Below, in pieces: positions 43,553 through 52,408 of a stretch of 64,000 bases of DNA. Origin of the DNA: a bacterium (GTDB lineage: Bacteria > Armatimonadota > Zipacnadia > Zipacnadales > UBA11051); NCBI GenBank assembly GCA_030604405.1, contig JAUVVY010000001.1:62001-126000 (forward strand), read 5' to 3'. Below the pieces are notes generated by a model, which ran no database searches, was not told the DNA's origin, and saw only the letters and a program-made list of their open reading frames with translations. The first letter of the stretch is position 1; each line of letters begins with the position of its first letter. The translations under genes were made by a program, and so were the position numbers.

Positions 43553-44557
43553 ATGAGCGAAAACGATAAGTTCTACGGTGGGCAGGCGATAATCGAGGGT
43601 GTGATGATGCGGGGCACTGACGCCTGGGTCGCGGCGGTGCGGCGGCAGGATGGCACCGTGGTGATAACCCGCCAGCCGGTCAGCGACTTTGCGCGCAGGC
43701 ACAAGTGGGCGAAATGGCCGCTAATCCGAGGCAACGTGGCGCTGGTGGAAGCGCTTTCGCTGGGCATGCGCTCGCTGATCTACTCGTTCAACGTGCTGAC
43801 CGAAGAAGAAGCAGAAAGCCTCGGCGCTGACCAGCAGGTAAAGAAACAGGCCAGCAGCGGCTGGCTCGTGTGGCTGAGCATCATTCCGGCGCTGGCGTTA
43901 GGTATCGGCCTGTTCGTGCTGCTACCGGCCTGGGTTCCTGACTGGCTTCGCGCCGAGGAGATGAGCCCGACTGGAAAGAACTTGGTCGAGGCGGTTGCCC
44001 GCATCGCCGCAATTATCGGCTACATCGCGGCTATTTCGCTGATGCCCGACATCCGGCGGGTGTTTCAGTATCACGGTGCCGAGCATGCCACGATCAACTG
44101 CCTGGAGGCGGGCGAGCCCGTGCGCCCACAGAACTGTGGCAAGTTCAGCCCGTTTCACCCGCGCTGTGGGACCAGCTTCCTGCTGCTGTTCGTAGTGGTC
44201 AAGCTCCTGCTCAACGTCCCGTTGGGCTGGCCTGACTTGTGGCTGCGACTGCTCCTGCGACTGGCGATGGTCTTGCCGGCGGCTGCGGTATCGTATGAGA
44301 TTCTGCGCTTCGCCGGCCGCAACCGCGCTTCGTGGTTCGGCCAGGTCCTGGCCGCGCCCGGCAAGCTGCTGCAAAGATTGACCACCCGCACGCCCGATGA
44401 GCAGCAATTGGAAACCGCCATTTACGCGCTGGCTGCTCTGGCTGACGAGGTAGATCTGCCGCCGGATTGCGCCACGCCCAGATACGCCAACATGGACGGC
44501 AAGATTACGGACGAGGCCCAGCCGCCAGAAGCGGAAGTAGAAAAAGAGACGGTTTGA
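43553..44557 (+). CDS. DUF1385 membrane protein (YqhQ-like)
   Basis: 334 residues from the ATG at 43553 (the ribosome site is weak; an upstream TTG at 43529 is possible). Conserved pieces: YGGQAIIEGVMMRG at the N-terminus, LSLGMRSLIYSFN, and RRVFQYHGAEHATINC. Four or more membrane helices. In many Gram-positive-related lineages this gene is next to rpmE and prfA, as here; its role is unknown. Confidence 0.85.
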   Translation: MSENDKFYGGQAIIEGVMMRGTDAWVAAVRRQDGTVVITRQPVSDFARRHKWAKWPLIRGNVALVEALSLGMRSLIYSFNVLTEEEAESLGADQQVKKQASSGWLVWLSIIPALALGIGLFVLLPAWVPDWLRAEEMSPTGKNLVEAVARIAAIIGYIAAISLMPDIRRVFQYHGAEHATINCLEAGEPVRPQNCGKFSPFHPRCGTSFLLLFVVVKLLLNVPLGWPDLWLRLLLRLAMVLPAAAVSYEILRFAGRNRASWFGQVLAAPGKLLQRLTTRTPDEQQLETAIYALAALADEVDLPPDCATPRYANMDGKITDEAQPPEAEVEKETV

Positions 44558-44563
44558 GCGACC

Positions 44564-45648
<1,085 letters not shown>

Positions 45649-45652
<4 letters not shown>

Positions 45653-46605
45653 GCCGCGAGCATAGCCCGATGAAGCCACTCCACTCTGAGGCCGCCGTGC
45701 CGATCAGGAGCCTGCTGGCAGCGGCCGCAGATAGCCTTGCCGCCGCCCGCCCTGAACCTGTCGAAAGCGCCTGTCCCGAGCCTGGACAAGCGGCGGGCAC
45801 TGACCGCCCCGACTTCGAAGCAAGAGCCATCCTGGCGCACGTGCTCGACACCAGCCCCGGCAGCATCGCAGCAGCCGACTGTGAGATTTCGCCCACTGAC
45901 GCTCGGATCATGAATCATCTTGTTGCCCTGCGCACCCGGCACATGCCGCTAAACTACGTGCTGCGCAACGCCGAGTTCATGGGCCTGAGATTCCGCACCG
46001 ACGCGCGGGCGCTCTCGCCACGGCAGGAAACCGAGCTACTGGCAGAAATCTTCATCGAGCACATGCAACGAGCCGGCGCCGTCAGCGAGCTGTTGGTGGA
46101 TGTTGGCTGCGGCTGCGGCGTTCTGGGTCTTAGCGTGGCCTACACATTCTGCGACCTTACGCTGATAAGCAGCGACATATCGGGGGCGGCGCTGCAGCTT
46201 TATCGCGAAAACGCGCGGCTCCTGGGCCTGACCGAACGGTCTTATGCGGTCGCCGGCAGCTATCTTCGGTGGCTGTCTCCTGAAGGCGCACGGTCGGTGC
46301 GCTACCTGGTCAGCAACCCGCCGTACGTCCGGCCCGCCGATTATGAGGCCCTGCAGCCGGAGATCGTCCGCTACGAGCCGCGTGTGGCGCTGGTCAGTCC
46401 CAGCAGCGATGGGCTCGGGGCCTACCGTGAAATCGCTGCCGGGCTGCCGGATATGGTCAATCTGCACCTGGCCGGGTTCGAGATCGGCTACGACCAGGCG
46501 CAAGTGGCGGATATTATGCGGCAGGCTCGGCCTGACATGAAATGGAATGTGCACAACGACTACGCGGGCCATCCCCGCATCGTTATCGGTGAGGCCAATG
46601 GGTAA
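45649..46605 (+). CDS. prmC: Peptide chain release factor N5-glutamine methyltransferase
   Basis: 318 residues. The SAM-binding loop is LLVDVGCGCGVLGLS and the catalytic NPPY motif is VSNPPYVRPADYE. The typical PRQETELLAE block precedes them. The start ATG overlaps the prfA stop by 4 bp. Oddity: residues 34-50 (RPEPVESACPEPGQAAG) come from a copy of the genomic repeat word CCTGA(A/G)CCTGTCGAA in the loop between two N-terminal helices, so the repeat has been fixed within a coding gene. Confidence 0.93.
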
Positions 46606-47275
46606 GATACTGCGGCTCGACGAGGTCAGTAGCGACGAGGCCACCGCCGAAGCGGTCGCGGCCTTGCGGGCCGGCGAGCTGGTCATCATCCCCACCGATA
46701 CGGTCTATGGCCTGGCCGGAAATGTTTCACGTGAAACATCGCTGCGCATATTTGAGCTGAAGGGCCGTGACTACGACAAGCCACTGCCGGTGCTGGTGAG
46801 CGGGCTGGAGCAGTTGCAGCAGGTGGCCCGGGATCTGCCGCCGGCGGTCGCGGTGCTGGCCGAACGCTACTGGCCGGGCCCGCTGACTCTGGTCCTCCAG
46901 AAGGCCGACCGTCTGCCGGTGGAAATCACCGCCGGGCATGAGACCGTAGGCGTACGCGTTCCGGACCACGCCCTGGCATTGGCGCTCCTGGAGCGTCACG
47001 GCAGGCCAATTGTAGCCACCAGCGCCAATCCCTCAGGTGCGCCGCCCGCAACCAGTATGGACGAAGTGGCCTGCGATCTGATTGAGGCAGTCGCAGTGGC
47101 CCTTGACGCAGGCCCGTGTCCGGTGCAGCAGGCCTCCACGGTGCTTGACGTGACGGTCAGCCCGCCTGCCATCCTGCGCCCCGGCCCGATCACGCAAAGC
47201 GAGCTATCCGACACTTTGCGCATAGAGGTCGAGACAGCTTATAATGCGCATGATGCTGCCGATTGTTGCCAGTGA
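46598..47275 (+). CDS. tsaC: Threonylcarbamoyl-AMP synthase (Sua5/YrdC)
   Basis: 225 residues from the ATG at 46598, which overlaps the prmC stop by 8 bp. Motifs: PTDTVYGLAGNVS, KPLPVLVSG, WPGPLTLVLQK, VGVRVPDHAL and PIVATSANPSGAPP. Makes the intermediate for t6A on tRNAs that read ANN codons. The size suits TsaC without a Sua5 C-terminal domain. The codons for NVSRET (46721-46738) spell a perfect parS site (see that feature). Confidence 0.93.
   Translation: MGKILRLDEVSSDEATAEAVAALRAGELVIIPTDTVYGLAGNVSRETSLRIFELKGRDYDKPLPVLVSGLEQLQQVARDLPPAVAVLAERYWPGPLTLVLQKADRLPVEITAGHETVGVRVPDHALALALLERHGRPIVATSANPSGAPPATSMDEVACDLIEAVAVALDAGPCPVQQASTVLDVTVSPPAILRPGPITQSELSDTLRIEVETAYNAHDAADCCQ
46723..46738. 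promoter_or_regulatory. parS centromere site (ParB binding), perfect 16/16
   Basis: TGTTTCACGTGAAACA, the consensus parS palindrome bound by ParB/Spo0J, exactly. It lies within tsaC and codes for part of NVSRETS. parS sites cluster around the replication origin in most bacteria, so this locus may be origin-proximal. No parA/parB genes are in the window and no second parS was noticed. Confidence 0.88.
47216..47245 (+). promoter_or_regulatory. Sigma70-like promoter of ychF
   Basis: TTGCGC (4/6), 18-bp spacer, TATAAT (6/6) at 47240-47245. It lies inside the 3' end of tsaC, about 79 bp before the ychF start. Confidence 0.65.
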
Positions 47276-47323
47276 TGGGGGCGTCTGGATGCGCCAGAGA
47301 GTTTCTAAGGGGGAGGAGCTGCC

Positions 47324-48379
47324 ATGAAGATCGGACTCCTGGGTCTGCCAGGGGGTGGCAAGAGCACCTGTTTTCGCGCGGTGACCGGCAAGGCGCAGGA
47401 GGCACAGTTGGGCGATGACATTGCCGTCGTGCAGGTGCCTGAGCCGCGCCTGGATACCGTCGCCGAGATCTACGGCTCGGCCAAGGCTACGCCCCCGGAG
47501 CTTATTGTTGTTGACCTGACTGCTCTCCACAAGGGCGAAGATGTCTCCAGCCGCCAAACCCACCTCAGCGCCGTCGCAGGCGACGCCGACGCCTTCGCGC
47601 TGGTGATTCAAGCCTTCGGCACGGTGGACCATACCGGCGGCGAACTCGATCCCAATAATGACCTGGAGACGCTGCTGCTGGAGCTGTGCCTGACCGACCT
47701 GGATGTAATCGGCGGCCGCCTCGAGCGGCTGCAGGACGGCAGTGTGGCCAAGCGCGATCGCAGCCAGTACGAAACAGATGTGCTGCAGAAGTGCTACGAC
47801 CACCTCGAACAGGGCGGCCTGATGCTGCAGTTGGAACTTGAACCGGAGGCGGGAAAGCTTCTGCGGGGATTTGGTCTGCTCACTATGCGCCCCATGCTGG
47901 TGGTGTTCAATGTTGGCGAGGACGATCTGGCCGGCGAGACGATTTCCCCGGCAATCGAATGTGCAGACAGCCTGGGACTGCCCCACCTGGTCTTCTGCGC
48001 AGAGCTGGAAGACGAGATAGCACAGTTGCCGCCCGCAGAGCAGCAGGAGTTCCTGCGCGACTTCGGCCTGGAAGAAGCGGGCCGCGACCGCCTCATCGAA
48101 GCGGCCTATGGCACGCTGGACGTAATTACTTTCTTCACAGCCGCTGACAAGGAGGCACGGGCGTGGACGGCCAGGGCCGGCACCAACGCGCAGGAGGCGG
48201 CCGGCAAGATCCATACCGATATGGGCGAGCACTTCGTCCGTGCCGAGGTGATTCCCTGCACCGCCCTGGCAGAACGCGGCTCGGTGGCAGAGTGCCGCAG
48301 CCACGGTGACTGGGCCCTGCATGGGGCTGATTACATCGTCCAGGACGGGGACATTCTCTTCATCAGGTTTACGCACTAG
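47324..48379 (+). CDS. YchF/OLA1-like P-loop NTPase, divergent
   Basis: 351 residues. P-loop GLPGGGKST at residues 7-15, NxxE in VVFNVGEDD (the YchF-type ATP-preferring G4 motif), and the C-terminal TGS domain (FFTAADKEARAWTARAGTN ... GKIHTDMGEHFVRAEV). The G3 region is unusual: VVDLTALHKGED replaces the conserved DIAGLVKGA and the switch residues after it are lost. YchF normally binds the ribosome and hydrolyses ATP. Loss of the DxxG Gly suggests altered chemistry. GGGAGG precedes the ATG. Confidence 0.85.
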   Translation: MKIGLLGLPGGGKSTCFRAVTGKAQEAQLGDDIAVVQVPEPRLDTVAEIYGSAKATPPELIVVDLTALHKGEDVSSRQTHLSAVAGDADAFALVIQAFGTVDHTGGELDPNNDLETLLLELCLTDLDVIGGRLERLQDGSVAKRDRSQYETDVLQKCYDHLEQGGLMLQLELEPEAGKLLRGFGLLTMRPMLVVFNVGEDDLAGETISPAIECADSLGLPHLVFCAELEDEIAQLPPAEQQEFLRDFGLEEAGRDRLIEAAYGTLDVITFFTAADKEARAWTARAGTNAQEAAGKIHTDMGEHFVRAEVIPCTALAERGSVAECRSHGDWALHGADYIVQDGDILFIRFTH

Positions 48380-48483
48380 CCGCGGCCCAGGCGGCGCACA
48401 GCTCAGGAGGATAGTCGCCGCGATCTGTGGAATTGATTGTACCCAGGTCGCTTATTGTTGTTTTCGCAGAAAGGCGCAACGAG

Positions 48484-49515
48484 ATGATAATTCGCAGCCG
48501 GACGCCGACGCGAATTGATTTCGCGGGCGGGACCACCGATCTAGCGGCCTTTGCGTCAAGAGAAGGCGGCGCGGTTATCAACGCGGCCATCAACCGCTAT
48601 GCCTACTGCACGCTGGTGCCGACTGATGAGCCCGGCGTGCGAATTGTCTCACAGGACCTGGGGCAGTTCGTGCAGGCGGCCGACATCAGAGACCTCGAAT
48701 ACGACGGCAACCTCGATCTGCTCAAGGCCGCGGTGCGCCAGATGCAACTCGAGGGCGGTTTGCAAATATCGGTGCGCTGTGACGCGCCTCCCGGTTCGGG
48801 CACCGGCTCCTCGGCATCCGTGGGTGTGGCGCTGCTGGGGCTGCTGGACCATCTGCGCGCCTTCGGTCAGAGCCACGAGCGGACCAAGCTGAGCCGCTTT
48901 GAAATCGCCGACATGGCCTGTGAACTGGAACTTGAGGAACTTGAAATCGTCGGTGGCAAGCAGGACCAGTTCGCCGCTGCCCTGGGCGGGTTCAATTATA
49001 TGGAATTCTACGAAGAGGGCAAGGTGGCGATCGAGCCGGTCGCCATACCCGACAGCCTCCGCTTCGACCTCGAGAAGCACCTCATCCTTTGCTACACCGG
49101 CCAATCCCGTCTCTCCGGCGATACCAACGAGCGCATGATAAGCGCCTACGAGGCCGGCGAGCCCGTGGTCTGCGAGGCGCTCAAGACGGTAAAGCGTGTG
49201 GCTCAGGACATCTACCGCGCGTTCCTGGCCGGAGATACCGCGTGGTTCGGGGAACTTCTGGTCGAAGAGTGGGAGGCGCGTGAGAAGCTGGCGCCGGGCG
49301 TGGTGACCGATATGATGCAGGAGATGAAGCAGCGCGCGATGGCTGCCGGTGCCGTGGGTGCCAAGGTGTGTGGAGCCGGCGGCGGCGGCTGCCTGCTGTT
49401 TCTGGCCGCTCCTGACCAGGAGGCCCGGGTACGCCGCGCCCTCGAAGAAATCGGCGGTCACATACTCGACTTTTCATTCGACTTCTCCGGCCTCAGGGTG
49501 TGGGAATCACAGTGA
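48484..49515 (+). CDS. GHMP-family sugar kinase
   Basis: 343 residues from the ATG at 48484. N-terminal RSRTPTRIDFAGGTTDLAAF resembles the HddA/heptose kinase group; the ATP-binding loop is APPGSGTGSSASVGVA (101-116) and the C-terminal motif is KVCGAGGGGCLLFLA. It phosphorylates a sugar (D-glycero-D-manno-heptose 7-phosphate and fucose are known substrates in the family). It is coupled by GTGA overlap to the next membrane protein. With fucosidases in the window, a fucose or similar substrate is possible but not shown. Confidence 0.82.
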   Translation: MIIRSRTPTRIDFAGGTTDLAAFASREGGAVINAAINRYAYCTLVPTDEPGVRIVSQDLGQFVQAADIRDLEYDGNLDLLKAAVRQMQLEGGLQISVRCDAPPGSGTGSSASVGVALLGLLDHLRAFGQSHERTKLSRFEIADMACELELEELEIVGGKQDQFAAALGGFNYMEFYEEGKVAIEPVAIPDSLRFDLEKHLILCYTGQSRLSGDTNERMISAYEAGEPVVCEALKTVKRVAQDIYRAFLAGDTAWFGELLVEEWEAREKLAPGVVTDMMQEMKQRAMAAGAVGAKVCGAGGGGCLLFLAAPDQEARVRRALEEIGGHILDFSFDFSGLRVWESQ

Positions 49516-50300
49516 GCGACGAACCGACAGACCTGTCCGCCGAGCAGCCGGCACGGACCCGCCCGCGGCCAAGCTGGCAGGAGCCGGTGGTCATCACCCT
49601 GGCGATTGTGCTGTTGACGATCGTGTACTACCACGGGCGCCCGAACACACTGCCACCTGAAGTGGACCTGTTCACCTGGAAGGATATCACCTTCTTCCTC
49701 CCCACCCATTATCATCAGGCCCTGTTCAAATCGCTTGGCCTGCATGAGACGCAGCAGCAGAAGCTATTCAACTGGTTCGCCGTCAACTTCCTGTTGCTCT
49801 TTTGCGTGCCGGCGCTGGTGATCAGGCTTGGCTTGAGGCGGCCGCTTGCGGAGTTCGGCTTGCAGTGGGGCGAAGGGCAGGTGTGGGGCAAATACTTTCT
49901 CGGCTTCATCTTAGTCGTATTGCCTGTCGTGCTGATCTCCTCGCGCTGGCCGAGCTTCCAGGACTACTATTCAAGCCACCTGTGGGCCGCGGATAGCCTC
50001 CGGGCCTTCCTGCTGTTCGCCGGCGGCTGGCTGGTGTATTTCTTCGCCTGGGAGTTCTTCTTCCGGGGGTTTTTGCTGTTCGGCCTGGCCCGCAGTGTGG
50101 GCCAACTCGCCATCTTCATCCAGATGGTCCCGTTTGTCATGATGCATTTCCGGAAGCCGGAAATGGAAAGCTATGCCGCAATCATCGCCGGCATAGCTTT
50201 GGGCTTCATGGCTTATCGTGGCAAGTCCTGGCTCGGCTGCTGGCTACTGCACTGGGTAATAGCGCTGCTGATGTACGCGGTTGTAATAGCCTCAGCGTGA
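49512..50300 (+). CDS. CPBP-family intramembrane protease (CAAX-like)
   Basis: About 262 residues with at least six membrane helices. Active-site-like motifs are FAWEFFFRGFLLFG (Glu...Arg), VPFVMMHFRKPEMES (His) and WLLHWVIALL (His), the ABI/CPBP glutamate-type protease plan. GTG start overlaps the upstream stop (GTGA), so it is made together with the kinase. It ends 9 bp into the convergent AMMECR1 gene. Function unknown; relatives modify prenylated proteins or act in immunity to bacteriocins. Confidence 0.75.
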   Translation: MSDEPTDLSAEQPARTRPRPSWQEPVVITLAIVLLTIVYYHGRPNTLPPEVDLFTWKDITFFLPTHYHQALFKSLGLHETQQQKLFNWFAVNFLLLFCVPALVIRLGLRRPLAEFGLQWGEGQVWGKYFLGFILVVLPVVLISSRWPSFQDYYSSHLWAADSLRAFLLFAGGWLVYFFAWEFFFRGFLLFGLARSVGQLAIFIQMVPFVMMHFRKPEMESYAAIIAGIALGFMAYRGKSWLGCWLLHWVIALLMYAVVIASA

Positions 50301-50858
50301 CGCCGATTCTTCAGCGTCTGCTTCTCCGAACACCTCAGCTTCGAACCGCTCGATAAGCACATCGCCGCGCCAGGCGTCTTCAGGCAGGCCCGCCTTCAGG
50401 CAGGTGTGGCACAGGAACTCCTCGCGGTCCCAGCCCCATTCGACCGGCACCTGCGGCAGCAGCAACCCCCTCTGCATCCCGCTGCTGATGACCAGCCCAT
50501 CGCGGCCCACCTGTATCTCCGCAACATCTGCAACCTTCATGAGCGGCGACATCACCGATATTTCGATCGTCAGCTCTTCAATCTCGCCGGGCTGTACCGG
50601 CGGGAATCTGTAGTCCTGCAGCGCGGCCGCTTTGGCCATCTCCTTGACCGTCTCAATCAGCGGATAGACGCCCTCGATATTGCCGATGCAGCCGCGTAGC
50701 TCGCCATGCTCTTTCAGGGTGACAAACGCGCCTTGTACGTTCAGCAGGTCCGGATCGTCGGTGCGCGTATCCGGCGGCTCGGCACCAGCGACGGAGGCAT
50801 TGACTGACTGTCGGGCCACGGCCAGCAGTTTCGCCCTCTGCTCGTCGTTTAGCATCAT
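50292..50858 (-). CDS. AMMECR1-domain protein
   Basis: 188 residues from the ATG at 50858 (AGGAG 5 nt upstream). Diagnostic block LRGCIGNIEGVYPL and EVFG-type C-terminus; VPVEWGWDREEFLCHTCLKAGLP contains two Cys. In many bacteria it accompanies a Memo-like and a radical SAM gene (AmmeMemoRadiSam), but neither is adjacent here. The gene converges on the CPBP gene with a 9-bp overlap. Role unknown. Confidence 0.85.
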   Translation of the reverse strand: MMLNDEQRAKLLAVARQSVNASVAGAEPPDTRTDDPDLLNVQGAFVTLKEHGELRGCIGNIEGVYPLIETVKEMAKAAALQDYRFPPVQPGEIEELTIEISVMSPLMKVADVAEIQVGRDGLVISSGMQRGLLLPQVPVEWGWDREEFLCHTCLKAGLPEDAWRGDVLIERFEAEVFGEADAEESASR

Positions 50859-51012
50859 ACCAGCTCCTTTTCTCAGCTTCCCCACTCGGGGGTCGGGTAG
50901 CCCGGATTACTCGCGAAGACCATCGCACAAGAGCCGAAACTACCGCGAAAGAGCATTTAAGGCCGCACAGCGCCCTTTGCTAAAATACCTCCAGAATGAC
51001 ACAACGCAATTC

Positions 51013-51090
51013 TACGTAGGCCAGGCTTTCTAGCCTGGCTGGTGCCTGGCTCGTAACAGCGTCGGGCTGGAAAGCCCGACCTACGCGTTG
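51013..51090. repeat. Dispersed palindrome pair
   Basis: GCCAGGCTTTCTAGCCTGGC (51019-51038) followed by GTCGGGCTGGAAAGCCCGAC (51061-51080) and CTACGCGTTGATGAATAAT. Both words also occur in the 33.9-34.5 kb repeat block, and CTACGCGTTGATAAATAAT also at 60785. Confidence 0.7.
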
Positions 51091-51104
51091 ATGAATAATG
51101 CAGG

Positions 51105-52040
51105 TTATGTTGCCTTTGGCTTTTGATGAATGAGAATGTACTGGTGGTGGATATTGGAGACGAAGCCGTAGGGGATGCCGAACGGGTACAGGTTCTTGCT
51201 ATCCTGCAGCAGTATGGTAATGCCCTTGAGAGGCAGGCCCTGCTCTTCGATTACGGCCGCGACATCGGCGTGGTACAGGTGGAATTTGGGACCGTGGCGA
51301 AAGTCGGAAACAATGCAGGCCAGGTATTTCGCTGGCCTCAAGACTGTGGCACATTTGGCGAACACCTCGCCCAGGCTCTGCAGGAAGACTTCGTAGTCCT
51401 CTATATTGCCCAGGTCTGCTTCATGCTCGCTGTACTTAGTCGGCAGGTCTCTTTGCACTCGTTCAGTCTGGGCCTTCATGCCCGCATCCTTGCCCAGGAT
51501 GCTCCAGTACGGCGGGCTGGTCACCACGAAGTCCATGCTCTCGGGCGCGATCTCATCCAGCTTCTCTTTGGCATCGCCGGCAAGGACTTGTTGCTCTGTG
51601 CCGGCCCCGGCATCCTCCAGCCGCTGCCGCGTCACCTGCACCCATTCATCCACCAGCTCGACGCCGATGCCCTGACGCTTTGCGTTGTGGCAGGCGATGA
51701 GCGTCGAGCCGCTGCCGACGAACGGATCCAGCACGGTTTGACCCTCTTTAGTAAAAAGCCGCAGCAGCCGCTCGATGTCGCGCTCCGAGAAGGTCGCAGG
51801 GTGCAGCCGCTTGAGCTCCTCACGCGGCGGAGCGATGCTGTAGAGTGTGCTGGGCGCAAGCTGTGCAAGCAGCTCCTGGGCCTGCTCCTCACCGTAGCTC
51901 TCCAGCACCCACTGACACAGCTCCATGCGCCGCTGCTGTGTCCATGCCGATTCGCCGTCGCCCTGGGCGTGCCAGAAGCTCTTGGTCGCTTGCAGCCATT
52001 GCCGGTTCGTGAGGTCGTTGAGTTTGTTTTCCCTGCCCAT
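51105..52040 (-). CDS. Site-specific DNA methyltransferase (N4-cytosine or N6-adenine)
   Basis: 311 residues. AdoMet-binding motif I VLDPFVGSGSTLIACHNA comes before the catalytic motif IV VVTSPPYWSILGKD; this order and the SPPYW form suggest an alpha/gamma-type amino-methyltransferase. N-terminal ~90 residues and the loop around LPTKYSEHEADLGN may read the target site. No restriction endonuclease lies nearby, so it is a solitary enzyme; it may have an epigenetic or protective role. ATG has AGGTG upstream. Confidence 0.85.
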   Translation of the reverse strand: MGRENKLNDLTNRQWLQATKSFWHAQGDGESAWTQQRRMELCQWVLESYGEEQAQELLAQLAPSTLYSIAPPREELKRLHPATFSERDIERLLRLFTKEGQTVLDPFVGSGSTLIACHNAKRQGIGVELVDEWVQVTRQRLEDAGAGTEQQVLAGDAKEKLDEIAPESMDFVVTSPPYWSILGKDAGMKAQTERVQRDLPTKYSEHEADLGNIEDYEVFLQSLGEVFAKCATVLRPAKYLACIVSDFRHGPKFHLYHADVAAVIEEQGLPLKGITILLQDSKNLYPFGIPYGFVSNIHHQYILIHQKPKAT

Positions 52041-52408
52041 AGTGTCACCTGCGAGATGCCGACAGGCGAGACGCCCGACCCACTCCTCCGGAGTGGGTGC
52101 CCGACTGTCTTAGGTTCGTTTGACGCAGTGTGTAGCCATAAGGTAAGTAGTTACTCAGAATCAGAACTGGCCGGGGCAATTTTAGCACGTTTGTCGCCGT
52201 CGCCGCAAATAGGAAGGAACTGGGCAAGTTGTTGTGGAAATCTAATACAGACCTGGGGCGAGAAGCAGGTGCTTTTGGTTAACCGGATTAGCCGAAGGCC
52301 GATCCCTGCTCAAGTTCGTGTGTGCTGGACCTCATCCCGAGCACTGGCACGCGTTCTGGTCAGTTTCCCGACCTGCTCCAGGCGACACAACAGCGGAGGT
52401 GACCTTTG
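52041..52408. other. Gene-free gap between methyltransferase and membrane LC7 gene
   Basis: 368 bp. A short palindrome CACTCCTCCGGAGTG (about 52080-52094) with CGCCCGACC words sits at 52068-52110. The rest is more AT-rich at 52120-52200 and contains no convincing promoter. The downstream gene has a good GGAGG at 52395. Confidence 0.4.

Noticed and set aside
47204-48376. 390-codon minus-strand frame opposite ychF
   Set aside because: Antisense shadow of an obvious P-loop NTPase gene; no family resemblance.
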